10,327 bases of DNA from Nocardioidaceae bacterium (GTDB lineage: Bacteria > Actinomycetota > Actinomycetes > Propionibacteriales > Nocardioidaceae): the NCBI GenBank assembly GCA_013698435.1, contig JACCVA010000097.1:1-10327 (forward strand), given 5' to 3'. Positions 1 through 6,947 of this stretch are shown in pieces. How positions within the stretch are numbered: the first letter of the stretch is position 1; each line of letters starts with the position of its first letter. The notes below the pieces were generated by a model, which was given only the letters and a program-made list of their open reading frames with translations, was not told the DNA's origin and did no database searches. The translations under genes and the position numbers were made by a program.

Positions 1-1
1 G

Positions 2-106
2 GTGGCCGAGCTCGAGGGGCTGACGGTGATCGACACGGAGGCCCCCCCGTCGGACGATCCCATGTCCGCCGAGCGCACCGACGTACCGAGACCACGCGAC
101 GGCTGA
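2..106 (+). CDS. 3' end of an unidentified upstream gene (partial)
   Basis: An open frame enters from the left edge and ends at a TGA at 104-106, giving 34 visible residues. The tail begins with a short stretch VAELEGLTVID and then turns into a Pro/Asp/Arg-rich, probably disordered C-terminus ending RPRDG. No domain or motif is visible and I do not recognise the protein. In related genomes the gene left of this block varies, so context does not settle it. It is called a gene end because the frame is open to the edge, lies on the same strand as the next gene, and stops 116 bp before a well-supported start; it could still be chance. Confidence 0.5.
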   Translation: MAELEGLTVIDTEAPPSDDPMSAERTDVPRPRDG

Positions 107-222
107 GCGCCGGCTGTCGTCCACAGGCTGCTTGCGTGGCGCGGATGTCCACAACGGCAAGGATGTGGTTTCCCTTCGTCGCCGAGTCTGACGAACATGG
201 TGGCTTCACAAGGAGGAAACCA
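107..222 (+). promoter_or_regulatory. Upstream region of the SSB-like gene with two DnaA-box-like 9-mers
   Basis: This 116-bp gap holds two same-orientation 9-mers close to the actinobacterial DnaA-box consensus TTGTCCACA: TCGTCCACA at 117-125 and ATGTCCACA at 145-153. Each has one mismatch, and they start 28 bp apart. A short inverted repeat, TTCGTC at 175-180 and GACGAA at 190-195 with a 9-nt loop, lies 15 bp before the ribosome binding site. A strong AGGAGG at 211-216 sits 6 nt before the ATG at 223. I see no convincing -35/-10 pair. Whether DnaA binds here is inference; one of the two 9-mers also occurs inside the NAD kinase gene, so chance is possible. Confidence 0.35.
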
Positions 223-669
223 ATGCCAGCACGATCGTCGACCAACGGCGCCGCCGCCCGCTCCCGCAGTGTCCCAGCTGACGACGACTCCGCAACCGCC
301 GGCCGGCCGGCCCCAGCCACCGCCGCCACGGCCACCGCCACCGACGCACGCAACGAGGTCTCGTTGCGGGCTCGGGTAGCGGCGCCACCAGAGGAGCGCA
401 CACTGCCGAGCGGTGACTCGCTCATGACGGCACGTCTGATCGTCGACCGTGACGCGGCAGCCTTGCAACGCTCGTCTCAGCGCGTCGACACCTTGGACTG
501 TGTGGCGTGGAAGGCGCGTGTGCACAGGACGATGCGGTCGTGGCAGGCCGGTGACGAGGTGGAAGTGTCGGGCGCGATCCGGCGCCGCTTCTTCCGCGGT
601 GCTGCTGGACCTGTCAGCAGAGTGGAGGTGGAGATCAAGGAAGCCAAGCGCATCACGCGTGCTCCCTGA
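223..669 (+). CDS. Short single-stranded DNA-binding-like OB-fold protein
   Basis: Predicted product of 148 residues. The frame stays open upstream to a GTG at 136, but the ATG at 223 is chosen because a textbook AGGAGG lies 6 nt before it. Residues 1-43 are Ala/Thr/Ser-rich and probably disordered. From residue 44 the protein follows the SSB pattern: NEVSLRARV, PPEERTLPSGD, a mid-strand VDTLDCVAWKARV, then WQAGDEVEVSGAIRRRFFR and a last strand VEVEIKEAKRI. This is the OB-fold layout of a compact SSB paralogue common in actinobacteria. It lacks the acidic DDDIPF-like tail that canonical SSB uses to recruit partners and ends in basic TRAP, so it is unlikely to be the main replicative SSB. It probably binds single-stranded nucleic acid, but the biological role is unknown. 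It converges with the DUF1015 gene across 27 bp with no terminator hairpin visible. Confidence 0.8.
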   Translation: MPARSSTNGAAARSRSVPADDDSATAGRPAPATAATATATDARNEVSLRARVAAPPEERTLPSGDSLMTARLIVDRDAAALQRSSQRVDTLDCVAWKARVHRTMRSWQAGDEVEVSGAIRRRFFRGAAGPVSRVEVEIKEAKRITRAP

Positions 670-696
670 GAGGTTGCGCTAATGGTCATCGACGAA

Positions 697-1938
697 CTAG
701 ACCTCGTCGTCGAGGCTGCGCATCACCAGCCCCGTTCGGGGTTTGGGTCCGAAAGACGTCGACTTTCGTGGCATGAGCTTGCCCGCGCGCGCCACATCCA
801 TCACCTCGGTGACCGACGACGGATGCATCAGCACCGCAACGCCACCGTCTTGGTGGGCGCACCGGACAGTCTGCTCCACGGTGTGGTGATATCCCAGTCT
901 GTCTTCCCCGACCCCCCATGCATGGAGCAGCGGTCCGTGCAGGAGCTCGGCGTCGCTGACGGCAGGGTCACGCGGCTCACTTCGCCGCACCGAGACCCAC
1001 GATGTGTTCGTGGCGACGATCAGCTCTCCGGGCCGGCTCGGCAACAAAGGCAGCTCGCCTGTCGACGGCTCGCGCGGGCCGACGTCGAACCCGGTGACGG
1101 GCGAGTCGACGATGTCGTCCAGCGAGATCTCCGAGATGCTGCGATGGATGGCACCGAGCTGCAGTGGGTACTGCGACTGGTCGATCAGCATGGCCAACCC
1201 CTGGTCCCACGGGCCTTCACCGTCGCCGATGTCGCGGTGGCGCCGACGAAGCTGCAGGTAGGCCGCGTGCCGGTGGTGGCCGTCCGCGATCAGCGCCTGG
1301 TGCGGCGCCAAGGCCTGCCGGACCTCGGTGATGTCAGCCGGGTCATCGATCGCCCACACCCGGTGCCAGGTGCTGTCCCGGGCGCTGACGTCGACCAGAG
1401 GTGCCCGTTCACGTGCCCTTGTCAGCACGTCGTTCGTGCTGCCACCGCCGTCATACACCAGCAGAATCGGCTCGAGGTTGGTCCGCGAGGCAGACATCAT
1501 CGCGAGCCGGTCGGCAACGATCTCGGGGATGACGTCCTCGTGCGGCAGCACCACCCCCGCGTCGCGGGAGTGCAGCTCGAGCGCACCGACGACGCCGCGC
1601 ACTGACACGGTCGCATCGCCGTACTCATAGGCGTACAGAGCCGGCTCGGGGTCGGTGACGAGCACCTGTTGCCCACGCCACCGGCGCAGCAGCTTCGCCG
1701 CGCGGTCATAGGGGCTCGCTGCGTGCACAGGCTCGCTGACCAGGCGGGGGAGCACGAGCCGGACGATGTTCTGCGGGTGGGCCTTGAGCAGTGAGTCGAT
1801 CAGCGGACGATCCATCATGTCGTACGGCGGCGACGTCACCTCGCCGATGTCGCCCACCTGCTCGGGGTTGTAACGCATCGCGCTGAAGGGACGCAGCCGC
1901 AGAGGTGGCAAGGCGGGCGTGTCATGCTGGCTGGCCAC
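697..1938 (-). CDS. DUF1015 family protein
   Basis: Predicted product of 413 residues on the minus strand, GTG start. It matches DUF1015 along its length: LRLRPFSAMRYNPEQ at the N-terminus, SPPYD at 36-40, LPHEDVIPE at 131-139, the family hallmark IADGHHRHAAY at 217-227, and a C-terminal MPRKSTSFGPKPRTGL at 389-404. The conserved His/Asp cluster and basic C-terminal motif suggest an enzyme, but I know no firmly established activity and assign none. No Shine-Dalgarno precedes the start; instead a -10-like TACGAT ends 5 nt before the GTG, so the mRNA may be leaderless. A later Met at residue 21 is a weaker start because it would cut conserved residues. It is transcribed divergently from the phosphatase-tlyA run. 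Confidence 0.93.
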   Translation of the reverse strand: MASQHDTPALPPLRLRPFSAMRYNPEQVGDIGEVTSPPYDMMDRPLIDSLLKAHPQNIVRLVLPRLVSEPVHAASPYDRAAKLLRRWRGQQVLVTDPEPALYAYEYGDATVSVRGVVGALELHSRDAGVVLPHEDVIPEIVADRLAMMSASRTNLEPILLVYDGGGSTNDVLTRARERAPLVDVSARDSTWHRVWAIDDPADITEVRQALAPHQALIADGHHRHAAYLQLRRRHRDIGDGEGPWDQGLAMLIDQSQYPLQLGAIHRSISEISLDDIVDSPVTGFDVGPREPSTGELPLLPSRPGELIVATNTSWVSVRRSEPRDPAVSDAELLHGPLLHAWGVGEDRLGYHHTVEQTVRCAHQDGGVAVLMHPSSVTEVMDVARAGKLMPRKSTSFGPKPRTGLVMRSLDDEV

Positions 1939-1943
1939 GCTGC

Positions 1944-1949
1944 ATCGTA
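1944..1949 (-). promoter_or_regulatory. Candidate -10 element for a leaderless DUF1015 transcript
   Basis: Read on the minus strand this is TACGAT, fitting the actinobacterial TANNNT -10 pattern. Only 5 nt (GCAGC) separate it from the GTG start of the DUF1015 gene, so transcription would begin at or within a base or two of the start codon. No convincing -35 hexamer is visible, and none is essential in many actinobacterial promoters. The 39-bp divergent gap leaves little room for other control elements. Confidence 0.4.
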
Positions 1950-1977
1950 CTGGCGTGAGCCGCCAGAGAGGACCGCC

Positions 1978-3018
1978 GTGCCGGACTCACACCGCGGGCT
2001 GCTGTCGAGCGACCGGCCTTTGGCCGATGCCTACGACTGCGCCATGCTCGATCTCGACGGGGTCGTCTACGTCGGTCCGCACGCGGTCGAGGGAGTGCCG
2101 GCGCTGCTCGACCGGGCCCGGGGGCAAGGGATGACGCTGGCGTTCGTCACCAACAACGCCTCCCGAACACCGCAGTCAGTGGCAGCTCACCTGAACGAGC
2201 TCGGCGTCGAGGCGGCCGCCTCCGACGTGGTGACCTCGGCACAGGCGGCGGCGCGCGAGCTCTCCGCCCGGCTCGACCCTGGCGCCAAGGTCTTGGTCAT
2301 CGGCGGCAAGGGCCTGCGGGTGGCGCTGGAGGAGCAGGGGCTGACCTGCGTCAACCGAGCCGACGAGCACCCCGCTGCCGTGGTGCAGGGATTCGACCGG
2401 TCGGTGGGGTGGGAACAGCTAGCCGAGGCCACGTACGCGGTTCATGCCGGTGCCCTGTGGGTGGCGGCGAACCTCGACCTCACCGTGCCGACGGCCGGCG
2501 GCATCGCCCCCGGCAACGGCACGCTGGTCAACGCCGTCGCGGCTGCCGCCAACGTCCGTCCGGCCGTCGTCGCAGGCAAGCCCTACCGTCCGCTGTTCGA
2601 CGAGACGGTGCGCCGGATCGCCTCCGAGCGACCTCTCGTGGTTGGCGACCGCCTCGACACCGACATCGAGGGCGCCCGCAACTGCGACGCCGACTCCCTC
2701 CTGGTGATGACCGGTGTCACGGACCCGCCTGCGCTCTGTCGGGCACGCCCGGAGCAGCGACCCAGCTACCTGGCCTGGACGCTCGACGCCCTGTTCGATG
2801 AGCACCATGCCCCCGTCCGCCATGGCGAGACCTTCGAGCTCGGCGGATGGCAGGTGGCGGTTCGCGACCAGCGGCTGGTCGCCGACGAGCACGGCGCCGA
2901 CCGCGGAGATGCCCTGCGGGCAGCTGCGAGTGCTGCCTGGGCCTGGTACGACGAGGACTCGACCGCCAGGGACGACGCGACGCTCGACGGGTGTGACGCC
3001 GACTGGCTTCAGCCCTAG
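1978..3018 (+). CDS. HAD-IIA family sugar/glycerol phosphatase (NagD/Rv1692-like)
   Basis: Predicted product of 346 residues. GTG 1978 is chosen because GAGAGGA at 1966-1972 lies 5 nt before it and the resulting N-terminus leads straight into the fold; an ATG at 1924 is in frame but overlaps the DUF1015 coding start. HAD motif I is LDLDGVVYVG, with nucleophile Asp25 and acid Asp27. Motif II is TNNASRTP from Thr58. Lys201 in AGKP is the motif III lysine, and GDRLDTDIEG at 223-232 is motif IV for Mg2+. The large C2-type cap between motifs II and III places it in HAD-IIA. Residues 288-346 (LGGWQVAVRDQ onward) form an extra C-terminal region. The syntenic M. tuberculosis Rv1692 was reported to be a glycerol-3-phosphate phosphatase acting in glycerophospholipid recycling; I infer the same type of substrate. 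It is the first gene of the probable operon through recN. Confidence 0.9.
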   Translation: MPDSHRGLLSSDRPLADAYDCAMLDLDGVVYVGPHAVEGVPALLDRARGQGMTLAFVTNNASRTPQSVAAHLNELGVEAAASDVVTSAQAAARELSARLDPGAKVLVIGGKGLRVALEEQGLTCVNRADEHPAAVVQGFDRSVGWEQLAEATYAVHAGALWVAANLDLTVPTAGGIAPGNGTLVNAVAAAANVRPAVVAGKPYRPLFDETVRRIASERPLVVGDRLDTDIEGARNCDADSLLVMTGVTDPPALCRARPEQRPSYLAWTLDALFDEHHAPVRHGETFELGGWQVAVRDQRLVADEHGADRGDALRAAASAAWAWYDEDSTARDDATLDGCDADWLQP

Positions 3019-3027
3019 GGTGAGCAG

Positions 3028-3291
3028 GTGAGCCCTCCTGACCCTGCCGTGCCGCGCGTCGCTGCCTCGACCAGTGACGCTGCCTCGACCAGTGACGCTG
3101 CCTCGACCAGTGAGCCATCCGCGCCCTTCGGCGACGAACGCGTTGACGAGGCGGTGGCCGGACTATCGGGACTGGACGAGCGTGACGTCCACGAGCACCC
3201 CGAGCACTACGAGCGCGTCCACGACGCGCTTCGCGCGGCTCTCGACGACGAGCCGATCTCAGCATCGCCGTCCGACACCGGCAGTGCCTGA
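3028..3291 (+). CDS. Small acidic conserved hypothetical protein (Rv1693 position)
   Basis: Predicted product of 87 residues, GTG start, preceded by AGGGTGA at 3017-3023. It begins 9 bp after the phosphatase stop and ends 11 bp before tlyA. Residues 12-29 are three tandem copies of AASTSD/E, encoded by an 18-bp repeat, and form a flexible linker. The conserved part is residues 35-72, an acidic, probably helical segment with DERVDEAVAGLSGLDERDV and HEHPEHYERVHDALRAAL. A small protein with this type of HEHPEHYERVHDAL segment lies between the phosphatase and tlyA in many actinobacteria, including M. tuberculosis. No function is known to me. No signal peptide, membrane segment or metal-binding cysteines are seen. 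Co-translation with tlyA and conserved placement argue that it is a real gene. Confidence 0.8.
   Translation: MSPPDPAVPRVAASTSDAASTSDAASTSEPSAPFGDERVDEAVAGLSGLDERDVHEHPEHYERVHDALRAALDDEPISASPSDTGSA
3061..3114 (+). repeat. 18-bp tandem repeat, three copies, in frame
   Basis: Units at 3061-3078, 3079-3096 and 3097-3114 share GCTGCCTCGACCAGTGA plus one final base (C, C, G). The first two are identical and the third differs only at its last base. Each unit adds exactly six residues, AASTSD or AASTSE, so copy-number change would not break the frame. Confidence 0.95.
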
Positions 3292-3302
3292 CGAGGCAGT
3301 CC

Positions 3303-4112
3303 GTGCCTCGACGACTTCGCCTGGACGCCGAGCTCGTCCGCCGTGGGCTGGCGCGCAGCCGAGAGCAGGCCGCTGAGCTGATCGCCGCCGGTCGCGTCCA
3401 CGTCGCCGGTGCGGTGGCGACCAAGGCGGCCACCGGCGTGACGACCGACGTGGCGCTGCTGGTGGCAGCCGGCGACGACGGTCAAGCTGACTACGTGTCG
3501 CGGGGCGCCCACAAGCTCGTCGGCGCCTTGACCGCGTTCGCGCCGCTGGGGTTGCAGGTGGCGAGACGTCGGGCGCTCGACGCCGGCGCCTCGACCGGAG
3601 GGTTCACCGATGTGCTGCTCCGCCAGGGTGTCGCAGAGGTGGTGGCGGTCGACGTCGGGTACGGGCAGCTCGCATGGGCACTGGCAACTGACGACCGCGT
3701 GCACCTGCTCGACCGGACCAACATCAAGGAGCTGACTCCGGAGGATCTGCCCTACGCGCCCGACCTAGTGGTCGCCGACCTGTCGTTCATCTCGTTGACC
3801 AAGGTGCTGCCGGCGCTCGTCTCGCTCGCCACCGAGCACGCCGACTTCGTGCTCATGGTCAAGCCCCAGTTCGAGGTCGGCAAGGACCGCGTCGGTAAGG
3901 GCGGCGTCGTGCGGGAGGCCGGCTTGCGGGTCGAGGCCGTGTTGGCCGTGACCTCGGCAGCCCGTGACCTGGGCCTGGGAGTCGCCGGGGTGACGGCGAG
4001 CCCGCTGCCCGGGCCGGCGGGCAACGTGGAGTATTTCTGCTGGCTGCGTGCGGACGCCCCCGATGTCGACCCGGCGGCGGTAGCGAACGTCGTCGCCGTC
4101 GGGCCGCAGTGA
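3303..4112 (+). CDS. tlyA: TlyA family 16S/23S rRNA (cytidine-2'-O)-methyltransferase
   Basis: Predicted product of 269 residues, matching the ~268 usual for TlyA. GTG start with GAGG at 3293-3296, 6 nt upstream. Residues 4-60 form an S4 RNA-binding domain (RLDAELVRRGLARSREQAAELI, split here: RLDAELVRRG then LARSREQAAELI). Next come a short linker ADYV, then SRGAHKL and an FtsJ-like Rossmann methyltransferase. The SAM-binding loop is LDAGASTGGFTD from residue 92. The K-D-K-E catalytic set appears as Lys71, Asp159 (ADLSF), Lys187 (MVKPQFE) and Glu243 (NVEYF). Characterised TlyA enzymes methylate C1409 of 16S and C1920 of 23S rRNA at the subunit interface, and their loss gives capreomycin/viomycin resistance; the old name haemolysin is misleading. 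The gene is intact and likely functional. NAD kinase starts 12 bp downstream. Confidence 0.96.
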   Translation: MPRRLRLDAELVRRGLARSREQAAELIAAGRVHVAGAVATKAATGVTTDVALLVAAGDDGQADYVSRGAHKLVGALTAFAPLGLQVARRRALDAGASTGGFTDVLLRQGVAEVVAVDVGYGQLAWALATDDRVHLLDRTNIKELTPEDLPYAPDLVVADLSFISLTKVLPALVSLATEHADFVLMVKPQFEVGKDRVGKGGVVREAGLRVEAVLAVTSAARDLGLGVAGVTASPLPGPAGNVEYFCWLRADAPDVDPAAVANVVAVGPQ

Positions 4113-4124
4113 GAGGGTAGGCGC

Positions 4125-5129
4125 GTGACCAGCACGAGCCCTGGCGCCGACGAGCGCGCCACCGCGGCCGACCCGACCGCGTCCACGGAGCCGACGCAGT
4201 CGACGACGCCGACGCAGCGCACGGTCCTGCTCGTCGTCCACACGGGCCGTCGGCAAGCCATCGACGTCGCGCGTGCGGTGGCCCGACAGCTGGCCGCGAC
4301 CGGCATCGCCGTCCGGCTGCTCGACACCGAGGCCACTGACCTCGCGATCGACAAAGCCGGCGTGGTCCCTGCCGACGACGAAGCAGCGCTCGACTGCGAG
4401 CTCGCCGTCGTGATCGGCGGCGACGGTACGATCTTGCGGGCGGCCGAGCTCACGCGGCTCGGGGGCACCCCCTTGCTCGGCGTCAACGTCGGCCACGTCG
4501 GGTTCCTCGCGGAGGCAGAGCCGGCCGACCTCGACGCCACCGTCGAAGCCATCATCGCTGGGTCATACGTCGTCGAGGACCGGCTGACGCTCGACGTCGA
4601 GGTGGTCACCAACGCAACGTCGTCCTCCGGGTGGGCGCTCAACGAGGCCAGTGTCGAGAAGGCAGCGCGCCAGCGGATGCTGGAAGTCGTGGTCGAGATC
4701 GACAACCGGCCGCTGTCGCGGTGGGGGTGCGACGGAATCGTCTTCGCCACCCCGACCGGCTCGACGGCGTACGCGTTCAGTGCCGGCGGACCGGTGGTGT
4801 GGCCCGAGGTGCAGGCCCTGCTGATGGTCCCGATCAGCGCGCACGCACTCTTCGCCCGCCCGATGGTGGCGTCGGTCGACTCCACCCTCGCGGTCGAGAT
4901 CCTCGCGCAGACAGCTGGTGGCGGTGTGCTCTGGTGCGACGGGCGCCGCCCGATGGAGCTTCCGCCCGGCGCCCGTGTCGAAGTTCGCCGGGGCAAGCAC
5001 GCGATCCGGTTGGCGCGCCTACAGGCGGGACCGTTCACCGACCGCCTCGTCGTCAAGTTCGGGCTCCCGGTGAGCGGCTGGCGTGGGGCGGCCGAGCGCC
5101 GGCACGCCGTGGGCGACGAGGTGACCTGA
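4125..5129 (+). CDS. nadK: NAD kinase
   Basis: Predicted product of 334 residues, GTG start; GAGAGGG at 4111-4117 overlaps the tlyA stop and serves as ribosome binding site. The enzyme phosphorylates NAD+ to NADP+ using ATP or polyphosphate in the cytosol. Core motifs are present: GGDGT at 98-102, the NAD-binding segment GVNVGHVGFLAE at 119-130, NEASVEK from Asn173, and DGIVFATPTGSTAYAFSAGG at 203-222. A lidding hydrophobic segment follows, then the C-terminal ISAHALFARPMV. The first ~31 residues are Thr/Ser/Pro-rich low-complexity sequence (TEPTQSTTPTQR) not needed for the fold. The stop overlaps the recN ATG by one base (TGATG), so translation is probably coupled. Also known as ppnK in older annotations. 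Confidence 0.97.
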   Translation: MTSTSPGADERATAADPTASTEPTQSTTPTQRTVLLVVHTGRRQAIDVARAVARQLAATGIAVRLLDTEATDLAIDKAGVVPADDEAALDCELAVVIGGDGTILRAAELTRLGGTPLLGVNVGHVGFLAEAEPADLDATVEAIIAGSYVVEDRLTLDVEVVTNATSSSGWALNEASVEKAARQRMLEVVVEIDNRPLSRWGCDGIVFATPTGSTAYAFSAGGPVVWPEVQALLMVPISAHALFARPMVASVDSTLAVEILAQTAGGGVLWCDGRRPMELPPGARVEVRRGKHAIRLARLQAGPFTDRLVVKFGLPVSGWRGAAERRHAVGDEVT

Positions 5130-6829
5130 TGCTCGAGGAGCTCTCGATCAGCTCACTCGGCGTCATCGCCGATGCGACGCTGGACCTCGGCCCCGGTCTC
5201 AACGTCGTCACCGGCGAGACCGGCGCCGGCAAGACGATGGTGGTGACTGCCCTCGGGCTGCTTCTCGGCGCACGCGCTGACCCCGGCGTGGTGCGCAATG
5301 ATGCCGGCCGCGCCCGGGTGCACGGCTCGGTACGGCTGACAGACCATCCCGACGTGGCCGAGCGCGCGGTCGACGCCGGGGCCGACCTCGACGACGATGT
5401 GCTCATCCTCGGGCGGCTGGTGCAGGCGGAGGGACGGTCGCGAGCCAGTGCCGGGGGTGCGAGCGTTCCGGTCGGCATGCTGGCCGCGTTGTCGTCACAG
5501 CTCGTCGTCGTGCATGGTCAGTCGGACCAGCACGAGCTGCTGCAGCCCGCACGCCAGCGCCGCACTCTCGACAGCTTCGGCGACGACAAGCACCGGCAGG
5601 CGTTGAGGGACTATCGTGCCGCGTTCGAGGAGCTGCGGTCCGTCAGCGCCGACTATGACGACGTCGTGTCCCGGCTGCGTGAGCGGACGCAGGAGGCTGA
5701 CCTGCTCAGGCTCGGCCTGTCCGCGGTCGAGGCACTCGACCCGCAACCCGGTGAGGATGCCGCGCTGGTCGCAGAGGAGACCCGGCTCGGGCACATCAAC
5801 GGGCTGCGGCTCGCCGCCGAGGAGGCGCGTGGCGCGATCAGCGCCGACGAGCCCGACCCCGAAGCACGCGACGCGCTCGGCCTGGTAGCGGCCGCTCGCA
5901 AGCTTCTCGACACCGAGCGCGACCACGACCCCAGGATCGCCGAGCTCGCTGACGCGCTCGCCAGCGTCTCCTACGCCCTCGTCGACGTCGCCACCGACCT
6001 GGCCTCCTACGTCGACACCCTCGACAGCGATCCCGCCCGACTCAGCTGGGTGCAGGACCGCAGGGCCGCGCTCGCGACCCTCACCCGCCGCTACGGCGAG
6101 ACGGTAAGCGAAGTGCTGGCGTGGTCGAGCGAGGCGGCCCGCCGCCTGGTCACGCTCGACGACGACGACAACCGGGTGCAGCAGCTGCGTGAGAGTCGCG
6201 AGCAGCTGCGTGCTGATGTGGCGTCGCTGGGGGCAGCGCTGACGCGTAGTCGCCAGGCCCTCGCCGACGACCTCAGCGGCCGGGTCACGGCTGAGCTTGC
6301 CGGTCTCGCGATGCCCGACGCGTCGTTCACCGTCGAGCTCGATCCGCTCGACAGCCCGACGGTCGACGGCGTCGACGAGGTGCTCTTCTTGTTCTCGGCG
6401 CACGCCGGCGCGCCGCCTCGGCCACTGCAACGAGGTGCGTCCGGAGGTGAGCTCTCCAGGGTGATGCTGGCGCTCGAGGTCAGCCTCGCCGGCACCCGCC
6501 CGGTGCCGACGATGATCTTCGACGAGGTCGACGCGGGGGTCGGTGGCAAGGCCGCGGTCGAGGTCGGCCGCCGGCTGGCCCGGCTCGCCCGCTCCGCTCA
6601 AGTTATCGTCGTCACGCATCTGCCCCAGGTCGCCGCCTTCGCAGACCAGCACTACGTCGTCGTCAAGAGCAGCGACGGGACCGTCACGACCAGCGGCGTC
6701 ACGCGGCTCGATGACGCCGGCCGACGCCGCGAGCTGTCTCGGATGCTCGCGGGCCTCGAGGACTCCGACACCGGCCTCGCGCACGCCGACGAGCTCGTCG
6801 AGATCGCCCAGGCCGAACGCTCACGCTGA
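5129..6829 (+). CDS. recN: DNA repair protein RecN
   Basis: Predicted product of 566 residues, close to the usual 550-590. The ATG shares its A with the NAD kinase TGA, and GAGGTGA at 5118-5124 lies 4 nt before it. RecN is an SMC-like ATPase that binds broken DNA ends in double-strand-break repair with RecA. Seen here: an N-terminal half-ATPase with MLEELSISSLGVI, Walker A GETGAGKT at 29-36 and the Q-loop region VVVHGQSDQHELL from 127. Coiled-coil-rich central segments with Leu/Arg/Glu heptads occupy about 150-385. The C-terminal half has the ABC signature SGGELSR at 438-444, Walker B MIFDEVDAGVGG at 462-473 and the switch histidine in VTHLPQ (His497). No key residue is missing. It is the last gene of the tightly packed run; a 173-bp gap follows. 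Confidence 0.97.
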   Translation: MLEELSISSLGVIADATLDLGPGLNVVTGETGAGKTMVVTALGLLLGARADPGVVRNDAGRARVHGSVRLTDHPDVAERAVDAGADLDDDVLILGRLVQAEGRSRASAGGASVPVGMLAALSSQLVVVHGQSDQHELLQPARQRRTLDSFGDDKHRQALRDYRAAFEELRSVSADYDDVVSRLRERTQEADLLRLGLSAVEALDPQPGEDAALVAEETRLGHINGLRLAAEEARGAISADEPDPEARDALGLVAAARKLLDTERDHDPRIAELADALASVSYALVDVATDLASYVDTLDSDPARLSWVQDRRAALATLTRRYGETVSEVLAWSSEAARRLVTLDDDDNRVQQLRESREQLRADVASLGAALTRSRQALADDLSGRVTAELAGLAMPDASFTVELDPLDSPTVDGVDEVLFLFSAHAGAPPRPLQRGASGGELSRVMLALEVSLAGTRPVPTMIFDEVDAGVGGKAAVEVGRRLARLARSAQVIVVTHLPQVAAFADQHYVVVKSSDGTVTTSGVTRLDDAGRRRELSRMLAGLEDSDTGLAHADELVEIAQAERSR

Positions 6830-6855
6830 GGCTAGCGCGCTCGTCGAGATCGCCC
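6793..6855 (+). repeat. 17-bp direct repeat flanking the recN stop
   Basis: GCTCGTCGAGATCGCCC occurs at 6793-6809 inside the recN C-terminal codons (ELVEIAQ) and again at 6839-6855, 10 bp after the recN stop. The copies start 46 bp apart, so the second is not in the recN frame, although in another frame it again reads ALVEIALAPARS, resembling the recN ending ELVEIAQAERSR. This looks like a short duplication of the recN 3' end that has since decayed. Confidence 0.85.
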
Positions 6856-6882
6856 TTGCGCCAGCAAGATCCGACCCTGACG

Positions 6883-6911
6883 TTGCCAGGGCGACCTCAC
6901 CATCGGATCGT
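6883..6911 (+). promoter_or_regulatory. Weak candidate promoter for steA-steB
   Basis: TTGCCA at 6883-6888 and GATCGT at 6906-6911 are separated by 17 bp, a plausible housekeeping-sigma spacing. The -10 has the conserved A and final T but lacks the first T. Transcription from it would start inside the hairpin that follows at 6915-6947. The 173-bp gap after recN makes a separate promoter likely, but this exact site is tentative. Confidence 0.25.
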
Positions 6912-6914
6912 TCT

Positions 6915-6947
6915 GTGGCGGCCGGACCTGATGGTCCGCCCCGCCAC
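6915..6947 (+). terminator. Strong GC hairpin between recN and steA
   Basis: Outer arms GTGGCGG (6915-6921) and CCGCCAC (6941-6947) pair over 7 bp. Inner arms CGGACC (6923-6928) and GGTCCG (6933-6938) pair over 6 bp around a TGAT loop, with a small interior loop between the two stems. There is no T-run after it, so it could be a U-less actinobacterial terminator for recN or a structure in the steA leader. A smaller hairpin, CTTGC/GCAAG with a 4-nt loop, lies upstream at 6855-6868. Confidence 0.5.

Noticed and set aside
136..222. Upstream in-frame GTG start for the SSB-like gene
   Set aside because: The strong AGGAGG at 211-216 marks the ATG at 223; the extra 29 residues match nothing in the family.
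682..1605. Long plus-strand open frame of 307 codons opposite the DUF1015 gene
   Set aside because: It is antisense to a gene with clear family motifs, has no recognisable domain, and arises from the high GC content.
1924..1977. ATG 1924 as the HAD phosphatase start
   Set aside because: It would overlap the DUF1015 start codon region and lacks a ribosome binding site, whereas GTG 1978 has GAGAGGA at 5 nt.
3752..5056. Minus-strand open frame of 434 codons opposite tlyA and NAD kinase
   Set aside because: The translation is Ser/Thr/Arg-rich low complexity, as expected from the complement of GC-rich coding DNA; both plus-strand genes are well supported.
5495..6784. Minus-strand open frame of 429 codons opposite recN
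   Set aside because: No domain is seen, and recN on the other strand carries all its motifs.
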